Below, piece by piece: positions 8,464-18,166 of a DNA stretch of 50,505 nt. The DNA is from Bacteroidota bacterium. Its GTDB lineage: Bacteria > Bacteroidota > Bacteroidia > Flavobacteriales_E > Vicingaceae. The stretch spans positions 15,952 through 66,456 of the forward strand of contig JACPDX010000043.1 of NCBI GenBank assembly GCA_016183805.1, given 5' to 3'. Both the position numbers and the translations under genes were made by a program. The stretch's first letter is position 1; each line of letters opens with the position of its first letter. The notes beneath the pieces are model-generated. The model was not told where the DNA came from. It saw only the letters and a program-made list of their open reading frames with translations, and did not search any database.

Positions 8464-8946
8464 ATGAGAAATACAATTGTTTTATTTCTAATGATATTTT
8501 TCTTTATTGCATGCTCTAAAGAAGATAACTCTGTACCTTCTGCACCAAGCGGAACAGGTCAAACCCCAATAGCACCAACCGAGCACACAACCTTTATATA
8601 TTTGGGAACAATGAATGTTGATAAATACGATTCAAGCTGGAATGCAATAAGTAATTATCCTTTATTAAATGTTAATTCTAAACTAGTTGGAACAAAGCCT
8701 GATTATGTACTTTCCACTAATTTTGATGCTTCAAACTTAAAAGGAGAACCGAACAGTAGTATAGCTGTAAATATCCAAACAGATTATTTTAATGCTTTTA
8801 CAAGTGGGACAGGGATTTTTACTGGAGGCGTTTTAAATGGTTATAATACACGAGATAGTTTATATTACCGTGTACTTTACATTGATATTTCAAACAATAA
8901 TAAAATATTTTTAGACTATTCAGGTAAACTAACCAGTAGTTTTTAA
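8464..8946 (+). CDS. Hypothetical lipoprotein
   Basis: The protein has 160 residues from the ATG at 8464. This start is preferred over a TTG nine codons upstream because it gives a clean lipoprotein signal: MRNTIVLFLMIFFFIAC, with lipobox Cys at residue 17 followed by SKEDNS. The mature region starts with a Pro/Ser/Thr linker (about 20-40). A beta-rich part of unknown family follows, in which NIQTDYFNAF and YRVLYIDISNN are notable. No enzyme motif can be seen. The product is probably an outer-membrane-anchored periplasmic or surface lipoprotein. The DUF302 gene follows after 14 bases. Confidence 0.6.
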   Translation: MRNTIVLFLMIFFFIACSKEDNSVPSAPSGTGQTPIAPTEHTTFIYLGTMNVDKYDSSWNAISNYPLLNVNSKLVGTKPDYVLSTNFDASNLKGEPNSSIAVNIQTDYFNAFTSGTGIFTGGVLNGYNTRDSLYYRVLYIDISNNNKIFLDYSGKLTSSF

Positions 8947-8960
8947 AAAATAAAAAAAAA

Positions 8961-9344
8961 ATGTATTACCTAAACAAAACAACCAAGTATAGTTTTGCTG
9001 AAGCAGAACAAAAAATTAGAGAAGCTTTAAAAGATAAAGGCTTTGGTATTTTAACCGAAATCGATTTTAAAGCAACCTTAAAAGCCAAAATAGATAAAGA
9101 TATTCGGCAATATAAAATTCTCGGTGCTTGTAATCCAAATTTCGCTTATCAGGCTTTTCAACAAGAGGAAAAAATTGGTATCATGTTGCCTTGTAATGTT
9201 ACCATTATCGAAAATAAGGATGGAAGTGTTGATGTATCAATAATTGACCCGGTTGCAGCATTTGAGGTAATAAAAAACAAATCCATTGAGCCTTTTGCCA
9301 AAGAGGTGAAAGCTGTACTTGAAGAAGCTTTGGATTCTATTTAA
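8961..9344 (+). CDS. DUF302 domain-containing protein
   Basis: The 127-residue protein matches DUF302 along its whole length. An N-terminal helix (FAEAEQKIREALKDKGFGIL) precedes the IDFKATLKAKIDKDI segment, then the family core YKILGACNPNFAYQAFQQEEKIGIMLPCNV, and a C-terminal strand/helix with IDPVAAFEVI. The two Cys (GACNP, LPCNV) are conserved features of the family. It has no signal peptide, so it is cytosolic. The biochemical function of DUF302 is unknown. It follows the lipoprotein gene by 14 bases. Confidence 0.85.
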   Translation: MYYLNKTTKYSFAEAEQKIREALKDKGFGILTEIDFKATLKAKIDKDIRQYKILGACNPNFAYQAFQQEEKIGIMLPCNVTIIENKDGSVDVSIIDPVAAFEVIKNKSIEPFAKEVKAVLEEALDSI

Positions 9345-9471
9345 TTTCTCTAGAATTTTGAAATAAAATTACCATCTTCCATTTCTATTGTCTTTTATTA
9401 AGTAATAATACTTAACAAAAAATTGTTGAAAATTAGGTAAATCTGCTGATTCACTTTTTTACTATAATTAT

Positions 9472-9479
9472 TAGATTTG
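9472..9479 (+). promoter_or_regulatory. Possible -7 promoter box
   Basis: TAGATTTG matches the Bacteroidota -7 consensus TAnnTTTG and ends 17 bases before the ATG of the small KTSC-like gene. No convincing -33 element is seen, so the assignment is weak. Confidence 0.35.
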
Positions 9480-9496
9480 TTCAAACATCTAAGATT

Positions 9497-9715
9497 ATGG
9501 AGAAGTATTCTAATTTAAAAAAAGGATCTAAAATAATTGGTTACGAATTAGGATCTGATTATATCAAAGTATGGATGAAAGAAGAAATCGATCCACACAC
9601 TTTTACCAATGTATTGAATGGTCAAGATCGTGTTGAGATGATGAAAAAAATGGCCAAAGACGGTCATGGATTACATCGATACATTAAAAGAAATATAAGT
9701 ATTGATTCCTATTAA
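9497..9715 (+). CDS. Small protein, KTSC-like
   Basis: The 72-residue protein is basic and has no signal peptide. The order of features resembles the KTSC domain: an N-terminal strand (SKIIGYELGSDYIKVWM), a central aromatic/NV turn (FTNVLNG), then a helix with KMAKDGHGLHRYIKRNI that matches the family's A-S-KG--fn--I ending. The KTSC motif residues themselves are altered (KDGHG where KTSC proteins have SKG-like residues). KTSC proteins are small and have been suggested to bind nucleic acid. The stop codon ends one base before the stop of the convergent helicase gene. The assignment is by eye and tentative. Confidence 0.5.
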   Translation: MEKYSNLKKGSKIIGYELGSDYIKVWMKEEIDPHTFTNVLNGQDRVEMMKKMAKDGHGLHRYIKRNISIDSY

Positions 9716-10828
9716 TCATCTAACTTGATTAAAACTGATTTTTAAGTTTTTCTCGAAAAACCGAAGTTGTTTCATTTCAAAAGTGGTTACAATACTTAAT
9801 GACACTCCCATTTTTCCGGCTCGAGCAGTTCTACCACTTCGGTGCGTATAATATTCTTCTTGATCGGGCAATTGGTAATGCACTACATACGAAAGTCCTT
9901 CCACATCAATACCACGAGCAGCAATATCGGTAGCTACCAACAATTGTACGGTTTCATTTTTAAAAGCTCGCATGGCTTTGTCTCGTTCTTTTTGCAATAA
10001 ATCGCCGTGTATGGCATCGGCAGCAACGTTTTTAGCAATTAATTGTTTTACCAAGGTTTGAGTAGCCACTTTTGTTTTACAAAATACAATTCCTCTGTTT
10101 TTATGTTGCGATTTTAAAAATTGAAGCAACATTTGCAATTTCTCTTTTTCGTCACAAATAACATATTGGTGGTCAATATTTCTATTTACCACATTGTTGC
10201 TGCTCACGTCAATTTGGTGAGCATCTTCTGCCATGTGCTCGTTTATAATTTGTTTTATACCTAGGGGCATAGTAGCTGAAAAAAGCCATTTTTGTTCGGC
10301 ACTGTGTAAAAAACCAAGAATTTCGTCCAATTCATTTTTAAATCCCATGCTTAACATTTCGTCGGCTTCATCTAAAATAATGGTTTTCACTTTTCGTAAA
10401 TCAACAGCTTTTCGTTTTACCAGTTCAATTAACCTGCCGGGGGTTGCAACTATAATATGAGTTGGGCGTTTTAACGCACCAATTTGAATATTGATAGGCT
10501 GACCACCATAAACAGCTTCTGTAAAAATTTTATCGGAGTATTTGGTAAACTTAAACAGTTGTTTAGCCACTTGTTGCCCTAATTCTCTGGTAGGACATAA
10601 AATAAGTCCTTGAATTACATTTTGTTTAACATCAATACTATGCAACAATGGCAAACCGTAAGCCGCAGTTTTTCCTGTGCCGGTTTGTGCCTGAGCTACC
10701 AAATCGGTTTTGGTATTTAAAAGCAAAGGAATTACTTGTGTTTGAATTTCGGTAGGCGTAATTATTCCTAATTCATTTAATCCTTTAATAAAGTCCGGTT
10801 TGATACCTAAATCCTTGAAGTTTCCCAA
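9716..10828 (-). CDS. DEAD-box ATP-dependent RNA helicase (core only)
   Basis: The 370-residue helicase has all core motifs: Q motif (GFIKG-type region with PTEIQTQVIP), motif I AQTGTGKT, Ia PTRELGQQ, Ib TPGRL, II DEAD (DEADEMLSMGF), III SAT, IV IVFCKTK, V ATDIAARGID and VI HRSGRTARAG. It unwinds RNA duplexes using ATP, with roles in ribosome assembly or mRNA turnover. The protein stops about 25 residues after motif VI (FFEKNLKISFNQVR). The basic C-terminal extension usual in Bacteroidota relatives is missing. The stop codon directly abuts the stop of the convergent small gene, so the tail may have been lost by rearrangement. Start ATG at 10828. Confidence 0.9.
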   Translation of the reverse strand: MGNFKDLGIKPDFIKGLNELGIITPTEIQTQVIPLLLNTKTDLVAQAQTGTGKTAAYGLPLLHSIDVKQNVIQGLILCPTRELGQQVAKQLFKFTKYSDKIFTEAVYGGQPINIQIGALKRPTHIIVATPGRLIELVKRKAVDLRKVKTIILDEADEMLSMGFKNELDEILGFLHSAEQKWLFSATMPLGIKQIINEHMAEDAHQIDVSSNNVVNRNIDHQYVICDEKEKLQMLLQFLKSQHKNRGIVFCKTKVATQTLVKQLIAKNVAADAIHGDLLQKERDKAMRAFKNETVQLLVATDIAARGIDVEGLSYVVHYQLPDQEEYYTHRSGRTARAGKMGVSLSIVTTFEMKQLRFFEKNLKISFNQVR

Positions 10829-10870
10829 AATAGTAGTTTGTTAATTGGCTGCAAAGGTAGGTAAAATAAG

Positions 10871-11020
10871 CTGGAAGTCCGAAGTTCGAGGTTAGAAGTA
10901 TGAAGTAATTTTTTAAGATGAAATCACCCCTCTAACTCCCCTCAAAAGGGGAGAATGACCTCCGTTGTGGTTTTTTCGTTGTGGACTCCTCCCTTGAGAG
11001 GGAGGGTAGGGTGGGTGATT
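10871..11020. repeat. Gap 10829-11173: degenerate GAAGT repeat and long inverted repeat
   Basis: The 345-base gap between the helicase and the next gene holds two elements. At 10871-10908 is a low-complexity run of GAAGTCCGAAGTTCGAGG type. At 10921-11020 an imperfect inverted repeat has arms beginning AAATCACCCCTCTAACTCCC and ending GGGAGGGTAGGGTGGGTGATT, with an inner CCCCTCAAAAGGGG hairpin. Related CCTCC...GGAGG elements occur at 22538-22563, 22645-22666 and 45590-45617. The rest (11021-11173) looks like an AT-rich promoter region for the GTG-started gene at 11174; TACATTTA is a one-mismatch -7 box. I see no gene in this gap. Confidence 0.6.
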
Positions 11021-11173
11021 AACCAAAACTTAATATTTTGTAGGTTTGTAGTATATCGAACCCACGTTATTTAGATTCAATCAAAATAAACTCGATTTTT
11101 TAAAATACATTTTTATATTTACGTTGAGTGTCGTTTTTTTTCTACATTTACTAGTAAATAAATTCTTAAAACT

Positions 11174-12597
11174 GTGAAAAATCTACTCATTACCTTATCG
11201 TTATTTTTAACCTCAATCTACCTTACAGCACAAGCCCCATCAATTGAGTGGCAAAAATCTTTAGGTGGAACTAATTCGGATTTTGGACAGTCCATTCAAC
11301 AAACGACCGATGGCGGATATATAGGTGTTGGACAATCTAACTCAATTGATGGAAATGTAACAGGTAATCATGGCGGCAATGACTATTGGATGGTTAAATT
11401 ATCTAGCACAGGTACTATCGAATGGCAAAAATCTATAGGTGGAACTGAAGAAGATTATGCGTATTCCATCCAACAAACTACAGATGGCGGATATGTAGTT
11501 GCCGGAATTTCTTAGATAATGGGCAATTTATTCAGCAATCAACTGATGGAGGATATGTAATTGTTGGACGTTCTGCCTCAATTGATGGAGATGTAACAGG
11601 TAATCATGGGGGTTATGATTGTTGGGTGATTAAACTGTCTAGTACAGGCAATATCGAATGGCAAAAATCTTTAGGAGGTACTGGAAGTGATGTTGCATAT
11701 TCTATTCAACAAACAACCAATGGAGGGTATGTAGTTGCTGGATAATCTAATTCAATTGATGGGGATGTAACAGGTAATTAGGGCGGCAATGATTACTGGG
11801 TGTTTAAATTATCTAGCACAGGTACTATCGAATGGCAAAAATCTATAGGTGGAACTGAAGAAGATTATGCGTATTCCATCCAACAAACTACAGATGGCGG
11901 ATATGTAGTTGCCGGAATTTCTTACTCAACTGATGGAGATGTAACGAGTAATCATGGAACTTGGGATTGTTGGGTGGTAAAACTAGATAGCACTAGTACT
12001 ATTGAATGGCAAAAATCTTTGGGTGGAATAGGGGAGGAAGGAGGAAATTCCATCCAACAAACAACAGAAGGGGGATACGTAGTTACTGGATATTCTAATT
12101 CAACTGATGGAGATGTAACTGGTAATCATGGAAATAGGGATTACTGGGTGGTTAAACTAACCAGTACAGGCATTATCGAATGGCAAAAATCTTTAGGTGG
12201 AACTGGAGTAGATTTAGCAGGATTCATCCAACAAACAACAGACGGAGGATATGTAGTTATTGGATATTCTTTCTCAACTGGTGGAGATGTAATGGGTAAT
12301 CAGGGTGGTAGTGATTACTGGGTGGTTAAATTGTCTTCAACTGTTGGAGTAAACGAAATTACTGAACTAAACGAGTTTAGTGTTTATCCCAACCCAACAA
12401 GCGACCAAATAACACTAAAAGCAAACCATCAATTAGTAGGTGCTTTTTACACCATTTATGATAACATGGGTAAAACGGTGTTGTCGGGGCAAATTAATGC
12501 ACCACAAACTGTAATTGAGTTGGGTAATTTATCGGGCGGTATTTATTTGTTTAGTATTGGAGAAAATAAACAGTCGTTTAAGGTTATTAAAAATTAA
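11174..12597 (+). pseudogene. Broken T9SS type A sorting-domain repeat protein, interrupted by a 410-bp duplication
   Basis: A GTG start at 11174 gives a signal peptide (MKNLLITLSLFLTSIYLTAQ). Copies of a roughly 57-residue repeat follow (IEWQKSLGGT...IQQTTDGGYVVAG...S.DGDVTGNHG..DYWVVKL), then a C-terminal type A sorting domain (SVYPNPTSDQITL ... GGIYLFSI). The frame is broken three times: TAG at 11513-11515, where the frame changes, then TAA at 11743-11745 (TAT to TAA in GYS) and TAG at 11779-11781 (CAG to TAG). A perfect 121-bp direct repeat (11394-11514 = 11804-11924) brackets all three lesions. Removing one 410-bp unit would give one open frame of 337 residues. The family is an exported, surface-attached repeat protein of unknown ligand. 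Confidence 0.85.
11394..11924 (+). repeat. 121-bp perfect direct repeat, 410-bp period
   Basis: Bases 11394-11514 and 11804-11924 are identical as read by eye over 121 positions, from the TTAAATT before the STG codons to the CTTA of GIS. The offset of 410 is not a multiple of three, yet both copies are read in the same protein frame because the segment between them contains a frame change. Only the second copy continues with TACTCAACT in frame; the first runs into TAG. Confidence 0.85.
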
Positions 12598-12636
12598 ATG
12601 ATTTATAGTTACACTTAATTAGCCATAAATACTTTA

Positions 12637-12738
12637 GCCACAGATTTTCACAGATTTGCACAGATTTATTCCACGCTTTCGGCGTGGATAAGAAATAATT
12701 TGTGAAACAAATCTGTGTGAATTTGTGTAATCTGTGGC
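12637..12738. repeat. Inverted repeat, CACAGATTT family
   Basis: The left arm reads GCCACAGATTTTCACAGATT and the right arm AATTTGTGTAATCTGTGGC, complementary with small mismatches. The centre holds a second hairpin (CCACGC TTTCG GCGTGG, 12672-12688). Elements with repeated CACAGATT/AATCTGTG units are widespread intergenic repeats in Bacteroidota. It lies between the two convergent T9SS-cargo genes and may work as a bidirectional terminator. Confidence 0.6.
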
Positions 12739-12826
12739 AAAGAGAAGAAAATTTTCTTAATCTGTTTTTGTTGCACCGGAATCCTTCACCTAACGGACAA
12801 AGATGGTAGAATTAACCCAACCCAAT

Positions 12827-15800
12827 CTACCTCATTAAGTTGATATGCCCTTCAAGTGCTTGAACTTCATCTCTCCAAGTTAAAGCCTGGATTTTATACA
12901 CATAAATATCGTTATTTTGAAGTACTCCTTTGTAATAACCATCCCAACCAATTTCTAAATCAGTGCTAATAAAGATGAGTTCTCCCCAACGGTTAAAGAT
13001 TTTAAACTCTATTAATTCTTTCACACCCCAACCTTTTGCATAAATAATATCATTAACTCCATCGCCATTAGGGGTAAATGTGGTGGGTACTTTTATAAAT
13101 GTTTCGGGATGAACTTTAATATCAAAGTAAGCTATTTTGTCGGGGAAACAACCTTTTGGAATATCTGAGTATGTTAATGTGTATAATACATCTACTAATG
13201 GATTAATAACGGTAGGAGGGGCACAATCCAAACAACTTAATCCGGTTTCAGGAGTCCATGTAAAAGTGTATAATCCGGCATCAAGGTAAATTGGTAAAAT
13301 AACATCATCACCCATAGCAACAATGGTGTCAAAGTTATTGATTAATAATTCGTTAATGACGTATAAAGTGGTGTTATCAGCATTTACACAATTATTAGAA
13401 TCGGTAACCGTAACCGAGTAATTTGTTGTAGTTAAAGGTTGTGAAGTTGCAACTGGTAAAGTATCGTTAGTTATTGTAACAAATGGATTGGATGTCCAAA
13501 AATAGTTGGAATTAGGACTTGGGTTTTCAACATAAACAATTCCAATTTCACCTTCACAAATGGTATCACCTATAGCGGTAACTTCTGGTATTGGATGCAA
13601 GATGATTTCTTTTGTAATGCTATCAGTACAAGTTAAAGAGGTGCTATGTACTCCTAACGTAACTTGATAAATACCTGGTAATGCATAATTATGATTAGAA
13701 GGATTTTGAGCAGTACTTGTTTGAGAATCGCCAAAATCCCAAAACCAAACATTGGCATTGGTTGATGTATTTGTAAATGGATATGGGGCAAAACAAATCG
13801 CGGTATCAATATCATTAAAATTTCTATCAAAATCGGCAATAACTTCATAAATGTTAATAGTGGCAGTATCTGTAACTGGGCAAGATCCATCGAGATTAGA
13901 CATAATTAGTTTTGCTATGGTTTGTCCGCCTGGAGGAACAAAAGTATAAGGATGACTAATAGGACTTACATTTGACGCTGTGGTTCCATCACCAAAATCC
14001 CAAGTATAAAAATCAACATCAATAAAATTATAGGTTGTAAACAATACTTCTTCAAGTCGGCAAATGGTATCGCCATTTAAGTCGGTAAAAAAGTTTCCGG
14101 ATGGACCCCGAACTGTATAAGTATGAGTAGTAGTATTAGGACAGGTAAAAGATGTGGTAACTGTTAATTGTACCGTATATGTTCCATTGTTGCCATAAGG
14201 TGTTCCCGGATTAGCAAATGTTGATGTAGAGCCGTTTCCAAAATCCCATTGATAACTAATGATAGGACTACTTGAAATACTAGTATTGGTAAAAAGCACG
14301 TTGTCGTTTGGGCAAATTACTGAGAACGCATCAGCAGAAGAAGTAAATGCTGCTGTAGGGTATTCTTGAACAAAAATGGTTTGAATTACTGAATCCTTAC
14401 ATCCTGAACTAATTTCTTCGTAAACCATATTTACAAAATACGTTCCGCCGGTAGCAAAAGCATTGTTTGGGTTTTGAAGAATACTAGTATTTCCGTCAGT
14501 AAAATTCCAGTTAAAAGTTAGATTAGAACCTTGTAAAGTATAATCTGTAGCAGTAAAGTTTACAGTTGTTCCAGCACAAACTGTATTATCTGAAACACCA
14601 ACAACACTGGTCGGTTTATAAACAAGAATAGGTTTAATCAACGTGTCAACACAACCAACGGCATTGGTAACAATTAACCGAACTGGAAACGAGGTGCCGG
14701 ATGAAGTGTAGGTGTGTGAAGTGTCTTGACCGTTATAACTTTGGCCATCTCCAAAATTCCATTGCCAATTAACAATAGAGGTATCAGAGGTACTGGTATT
14801 GTTAAAAGTTACCAGCGTAGGCAAACAAATAATAGTATCATCAATAGTATAATTTGCATCAATACTAAAAACGTTTACAAATGCACTTGCGGTATCTTTA
14901 CAGCCATTAATATCGGTAACAACTAATGTTACTTCATTTAAACCAGTGGTAGGGAAAGGGAGTGGTTCACTAGCATTTCCTGTGGTTATTGGTCGAACAC
15001 CTGAGTCGCTAAAATACCAAGTATAACCTGAATTACAATAAGAATAAACATCTTGTGATAATCCGGCATTAAATGATGATGGAACATTTTGACACAATAA
15101 AGAATCTGAAATAAAATTGGCCTGAATATCCCTAATATGAACTGTTGCTGTATCGTAAGAATCGGCACAACCTGAACCTGAATTGATGGCATGTAAAACT
15201 ACCGTATAATCTCCTGTTGCAGCATAGGTGTGCGTAGGTGTAGCTATAGAAGAAGTGTCTCCATCACCAAAATTCCAAATAATACTGGTTGCACTACGGC
15301 TACTATCGGCAAAATCTATGGTATATGGATTTTCGCAGGTACTAAAATAGTTGAATTTGGCAATAGGACCTTTTACATTTATAAACCCGGATTTTGTGAT
15401 GGATGAATAACAACCGTTAAAACCAACAACTAAAGTTACATCTTGAGGTCCGGTTTCATTATTAAAAACCCAAATCGGGTCGGGGTCTTGAAAACAATGA
15501 AACATTAAACTTCCCTCAGTGTAGTAGTGCCAGGCATCAACACTATCGACTAATGGAGCAGGGGTTAAATCTGTAAACTGAACGGAATCACCGGGACAAA
15601 CATCGGTAACATCAACGGTAAAATCAGGAACTATAACATCACCCACTTTTATTGGCATTAAGTAGGAGGTATCGGTACAACCGGCACTGTTGGTAATAAC
15701 TAAATATGCATCGTATTCTCCCATGGTTATATAGGTATGAGATTGAGGAGAATCGTTAGCCGAAGAAATAGAAGTCCCATCGCCAAAAAACCATTCCCAA

Positions 15801-17251
15801 TTTACAATGGGTTCATTAGAAGAACTGGAATCGGAGAAAACAACAGTTAAAGGTAAACATCCATCCACAACATCAGGCATTAATAAAGCATTGGGTTCAT
15901 GAATGGTATCTGTATGAGAAATGGTTGATTTACAACCTGCCGCAGAGGTTACGGTTAAAGTTGTTACGAAATAATTGTTTAAAGTGTTAGGTCCGTTAAT
16001 AGAATAAATAGTGGTGTCTTCAACCATATAAGTGGTGTTAGGATTTTCAACGATGGAAGTATCTCCATTATCAAAATTCCAATAGTATGATACTGCATTG
16101 GTGGTAAGATTGGTAAAATTAATCAGCATCGGATCTTCACAAGAATAAGTTGGGTTTGAAACAAAATCGGCAATAATTTCTTCGACAAAAAATGTTATTG
16201 TAGTATCGTCCATACAGCCACCCGCATTTACTGTTAAAGTAACCGAGTGCATTCCCGGTGTTGTAAACCTTATTACAGGATGTTTTCCCTGAAAATAACC
16301 CTGAGTACTTAGCCCTGTATTTATAGCAGGGTTCAATTGATAATTTGCACCATAATTCCAAGTGTAAACCCCGGCAGTTGATTGGTTAAATATAGTATCA
16401 TAAACATTAACACATACCGTATCTTTAAATAAAAGATCTGCAATAGGAGAACCAATAGAAACATTTTTTTGGATCGTTTTCTGACAACCATTGGTATCTG
16501 TGGCAGTTAAAGTTACCGGAAAAGAACCTAAAGTAGTATAAGTTTGAGTAGGGGGACTTGTTGCTGTTGATGTATTCCCGTTTCCTAAATCCCAATTATA
16601 TGTCAAGGGAGCACCAGAACCAGAGGTAGTATTGGTAAAACTAACATCTAATGGGGCTGTACAAGAAGTAGCATCGTTAGGAGAGGTTGTAAATGCAGTA
16701 TTCGGAGGGTTTGTTAAAGAAATTAGGTCATTGTAAGCTTTTGTAACATTACAGGTTGCAAGATTTGTAATTAGTTCTAACGATACAAAGTAATTTCCTT
16801 CAAGAGTAAAAGTATGTGAAGGATTTGCACCGGAAGCAGTTCCGCCATCCCCAAAAACCCAAGAATAACCGGTAATAACAATTCCGGGATTTAATGTGGT
16901 ATTATTTGTAAAATTAACAGTTAGGGGTGCACAACCTTTGGTAACATCTGTTAAAAATTCGGGGACAGGTTTTGCATATACATTAATGGTTACAGTTCCA
17001 ACAATTGGACCGGTAGTAGTTTCTCTAAATTCTACCACATAAGTTCCTGCATTAAGAAAAGTATTGGATGGGTTTTGGAGTGCTGAAGTGGCACCATCTT
17101 TAAAATCCCAAAAAAAAGTAGAGGAACTTCCGGGTGCTGTAAAATTTATTGTTAATGGAAAACAACCTTCGGTAATATTAGCGGTTTGCCCAAAAGTGTA
17201 CAATACAGAGATAAGTCCGGTAAATAAAAAAAACAGTTTTAGACTTCTCAT
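12827..17251 (-). CDS. Giant PKD-repeat surface protein with type B T9SS sorting domain
   Basis: This is a 1474-residue secreted protein. A signal peptide covers about 1-21 (ends TFGQ). The body is a string of PKD domains: at least eleven have the diagnostic W-FGDG-S/T---P-H-Y signature (FFWDFKDG, YSWVFGDG, YNWDLGNG, IIWNFGDGDTS, WQWNFGDG, YQWDFGNG, YTWDFGDG, WFWDFGDS and others), with about three degenerate units between. The C-terminus is the gliding-motility-associated CHU_C / type B domain (FTPNGDGVNDI, FNRWGELIF, GWDGYYKG, NDIYVYKI). PKD proteins of this kind are exported by T9SS and serve as adhesins; secretion of type B cargo often depends on a PorP/SprF-like protein, and one is encoded next door (18166-19167). 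The gene is divergent from the M43-PorP-OmpA operon. Confidence 0.92.
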   Translation of the reverse strand: MRSLKLFFLFTGLISVLYTFGQTANITEGCFPLTINFTAPGSSSTFFWDFKDGATSALQNPSNTFLNAGTYVVEFRETTTGPIVGTVTINVYAKPVPEFLTDVTKGCAPLTVNFTNNTTLNPGIVITGYSWVFGDGGTASGANPSHTFTLEGNYFVSLELITNLATCNVTKAYNDLISLTNPPNTAFTTSPNDATSCTAPLDVSFTNTTSGSGAPLTYNWDLGNGNTSTATSPPTQTYTTLGSFPVTLTATDTNGCQKTIQKNVSIGSPIADLLFKDTVCVNVYDTIFNQSTAGVYTWNYGANYQLNPAINTGLSTQGYFQGKHPVIRFTTPGMHSVTLTVNAGGCMDDTTITFFVEEIIADFVSNPTYSCEDPMLINFTNLTTNAVSYYWNFDNGDTSIVENPNTTYMVEDTTIYSINGPNTLNNYFVTTLTVTSAAGCKSTISHTDTIHEPNALLMPDVVDGCLPLTVVFSDSSSSNEPIVNWEWFFGDGTSISSANDSPQSHTYITMGEYDAYLVITNSAGCTDTSYLMPIKVGDVIVPDFTVDVTDVCPGDSVQFTDLTPAPLVDSVDAWHYYTEGSLMFHCFQDPDPIWVFNNETGPQDVTLVVGFNGCYSSITKSGFINVKGPIAKFNYFSTCENPYTIDFADSSRSATSIIWNFGDGDTSSIATPTHTYAATGDYTVVLHAINSGSGCADSYDTATVHIRDIQANFISDSLLCQNVPSSFNAGLSQDVYSYCNSGYTWYFSDSGVRPITTGNASEPLPFPTTGLNEVTLVVTDINGCKDTASAFVNVFSIDANYTIDDTIICLPTLVTFNNTSTSDTSIVNWQWNFGDGQSYNGQDTSHTYTSSGTSFPVRLIVTNAVGCVDTLIKPILVYKPTSVVGVSDNTVCAGTTVNFTATDYTLQGSNLTFNWNFTDGNTSILQNPNNAFATGGTYFVNMVYEEISSGCKDSVIQTIFVQEYPTAAFTSSADAFSVICPNDNVLFTNTSISSSPIISYQWDFGNGSTSTFANPGTPYGNNGTYTVQLTVTTSFTCPNTTTHTYTVRGPSGNFFTDLNGDTICRLEEVLFTTYNFIDVDFYTWDFGDGTTASNVSPISHPYTFVPPGGQTIAKLIMSNLDGSCPVTDTATINIYEVIADFDRNFNDIDTAICFAPYPFTNTSTNANVWFWDFGDSQTSTAQNPSNHNYALPGIYQVTLGVHSTSLTCTDSITKEIILHPIPEVTAIGDTICEGEIGIVYVENPSPNSNYFWTSNPFVTITNDTLPVATSQPLTTTNYSVTVTDSNNCVNADNTTLYVINELLINNFDTIVAMGDDVILPIYLDAGLYTFTWTPETGLSCLDCAPPTVINPLVDVLYTLTYSDIPKGCFPDKIAYFDIKVHPETFIKVPTTFTPNGDGVNDIIYAKGWGVKELIEFKIFNRWGELIFISTDLEIGWDGYYKGVLQNNDIYVYKIQALTWRDEVQALEGHINLMR

Positions 17252-17411
17252 TTCATTTCTATAAATATACGCTTTTAAAAATACGCTAAATTTTACATTG
17301 GTAAATCAGCAACAACTTTAAGTATTATTTCTGCTAATGTATTACTTTATTTTAAAAAAATTGTACATTCGTAAAAAATAATGATAGTAATCATAGATAA
17401 TTTATAAGACC

Positions 17412-18166
17412 ATGCAAATTTTTCGGGCAACAGTTTTAAGCACGATTGCTGTTTTTTTTGTTACTTTCGGTATGTTTGCCCAACCCAAACAATCATTGCC
17501 TTGTTTGGATAAAAAATTTTCCATTATAGTTAACATAGTACATGATAGTTTAGGTCAGCCAGGTATCGTTTTACAGGATGTTTTAGATGGAATAGATGCT
17601 GTAAATAAGAGGATATTTGTGTTTCTTTTGAAGTATGCGAAGTACGTGATATATATAATTTCCAATATAACGATTTGGATACAACCCTTGAATTGCCTGA
17701 ATTAATGATTAAATACTACGAAAACTATAGAATTAATATGTTTGTTGTTAACACAACTTCAGCACAAGGAAGTTTTGCTACACTTGGAGGAATAGGTGAT
17801 GTTAATGATGGTCTTGTATGTATGGAAAAATCTGCAGGACCGGGTACTTATATTCACGAAATGGGTCATTATTTTGGTTTACCCCATACTTTTGACATAC
17901 CCGGAGAATTAGTTGATGGAAGTAATTGTACAACTACAGGTGATTTAATATGTGATACTCCGGCAGATCCTTATCCATTAGGTTCTGTAGATGCAAATTG
18001 CAGATTTATTGGTATGCAGCAAGATGCCAATGGCGATTATTATACGCCTGATTTAGGCAACCCAATGTCGTATTACCCTGATAATTGTAAATGTACCAAA
18101 TTCACCCACGATCAATATTGGAAAATGGCAAATACCTACTTAAACTCTAACCCAAAAATGTGGTAA
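17412..18166 (+). pseudogene. M43 (cytophagalysin-like) zinc metalloprotease, frameshifted
   Basis: From the ATG at 17412 the frame encodes a signal peptide (ends GMFAQ) and an N-terminal segment to VNK at 17601-17609. The family sequence then continues in another frame as DICVSFEVCEVRDIYNFQY from about 17612, and runs on to the stop at 18164-18166. The second part holds the zinc site HEMGHYFGLPH (HExxHxxGxxH) and a Met-turn (NPMSYY). Against family spacing between VNK and ICVSFE, a few bases seem to be missing at 17609-17612. The catalytic half is intact, so either the mutation is recent or it is a sequence error. The stop TAA overlaps the PorP ATG (TAATG), implying translational coupling. 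No C-terminal sorting domain is present. Confidence 0.75.

Noticed and set aside
11174-12597. Stop-codon reassignment explaining the in-frame TAG and TAA
   Set aside because: Other genes end normally at TAA, TAG and TGA, and the frame change at 11515 cannot be explained by reading through stops.
13654-16361. Several frames on either strand within the PKD gene
   Set aside because: All are shadows of the 1474-residue PKD reading frame, which has clear repeated domains, signal peptide and sorting domain.
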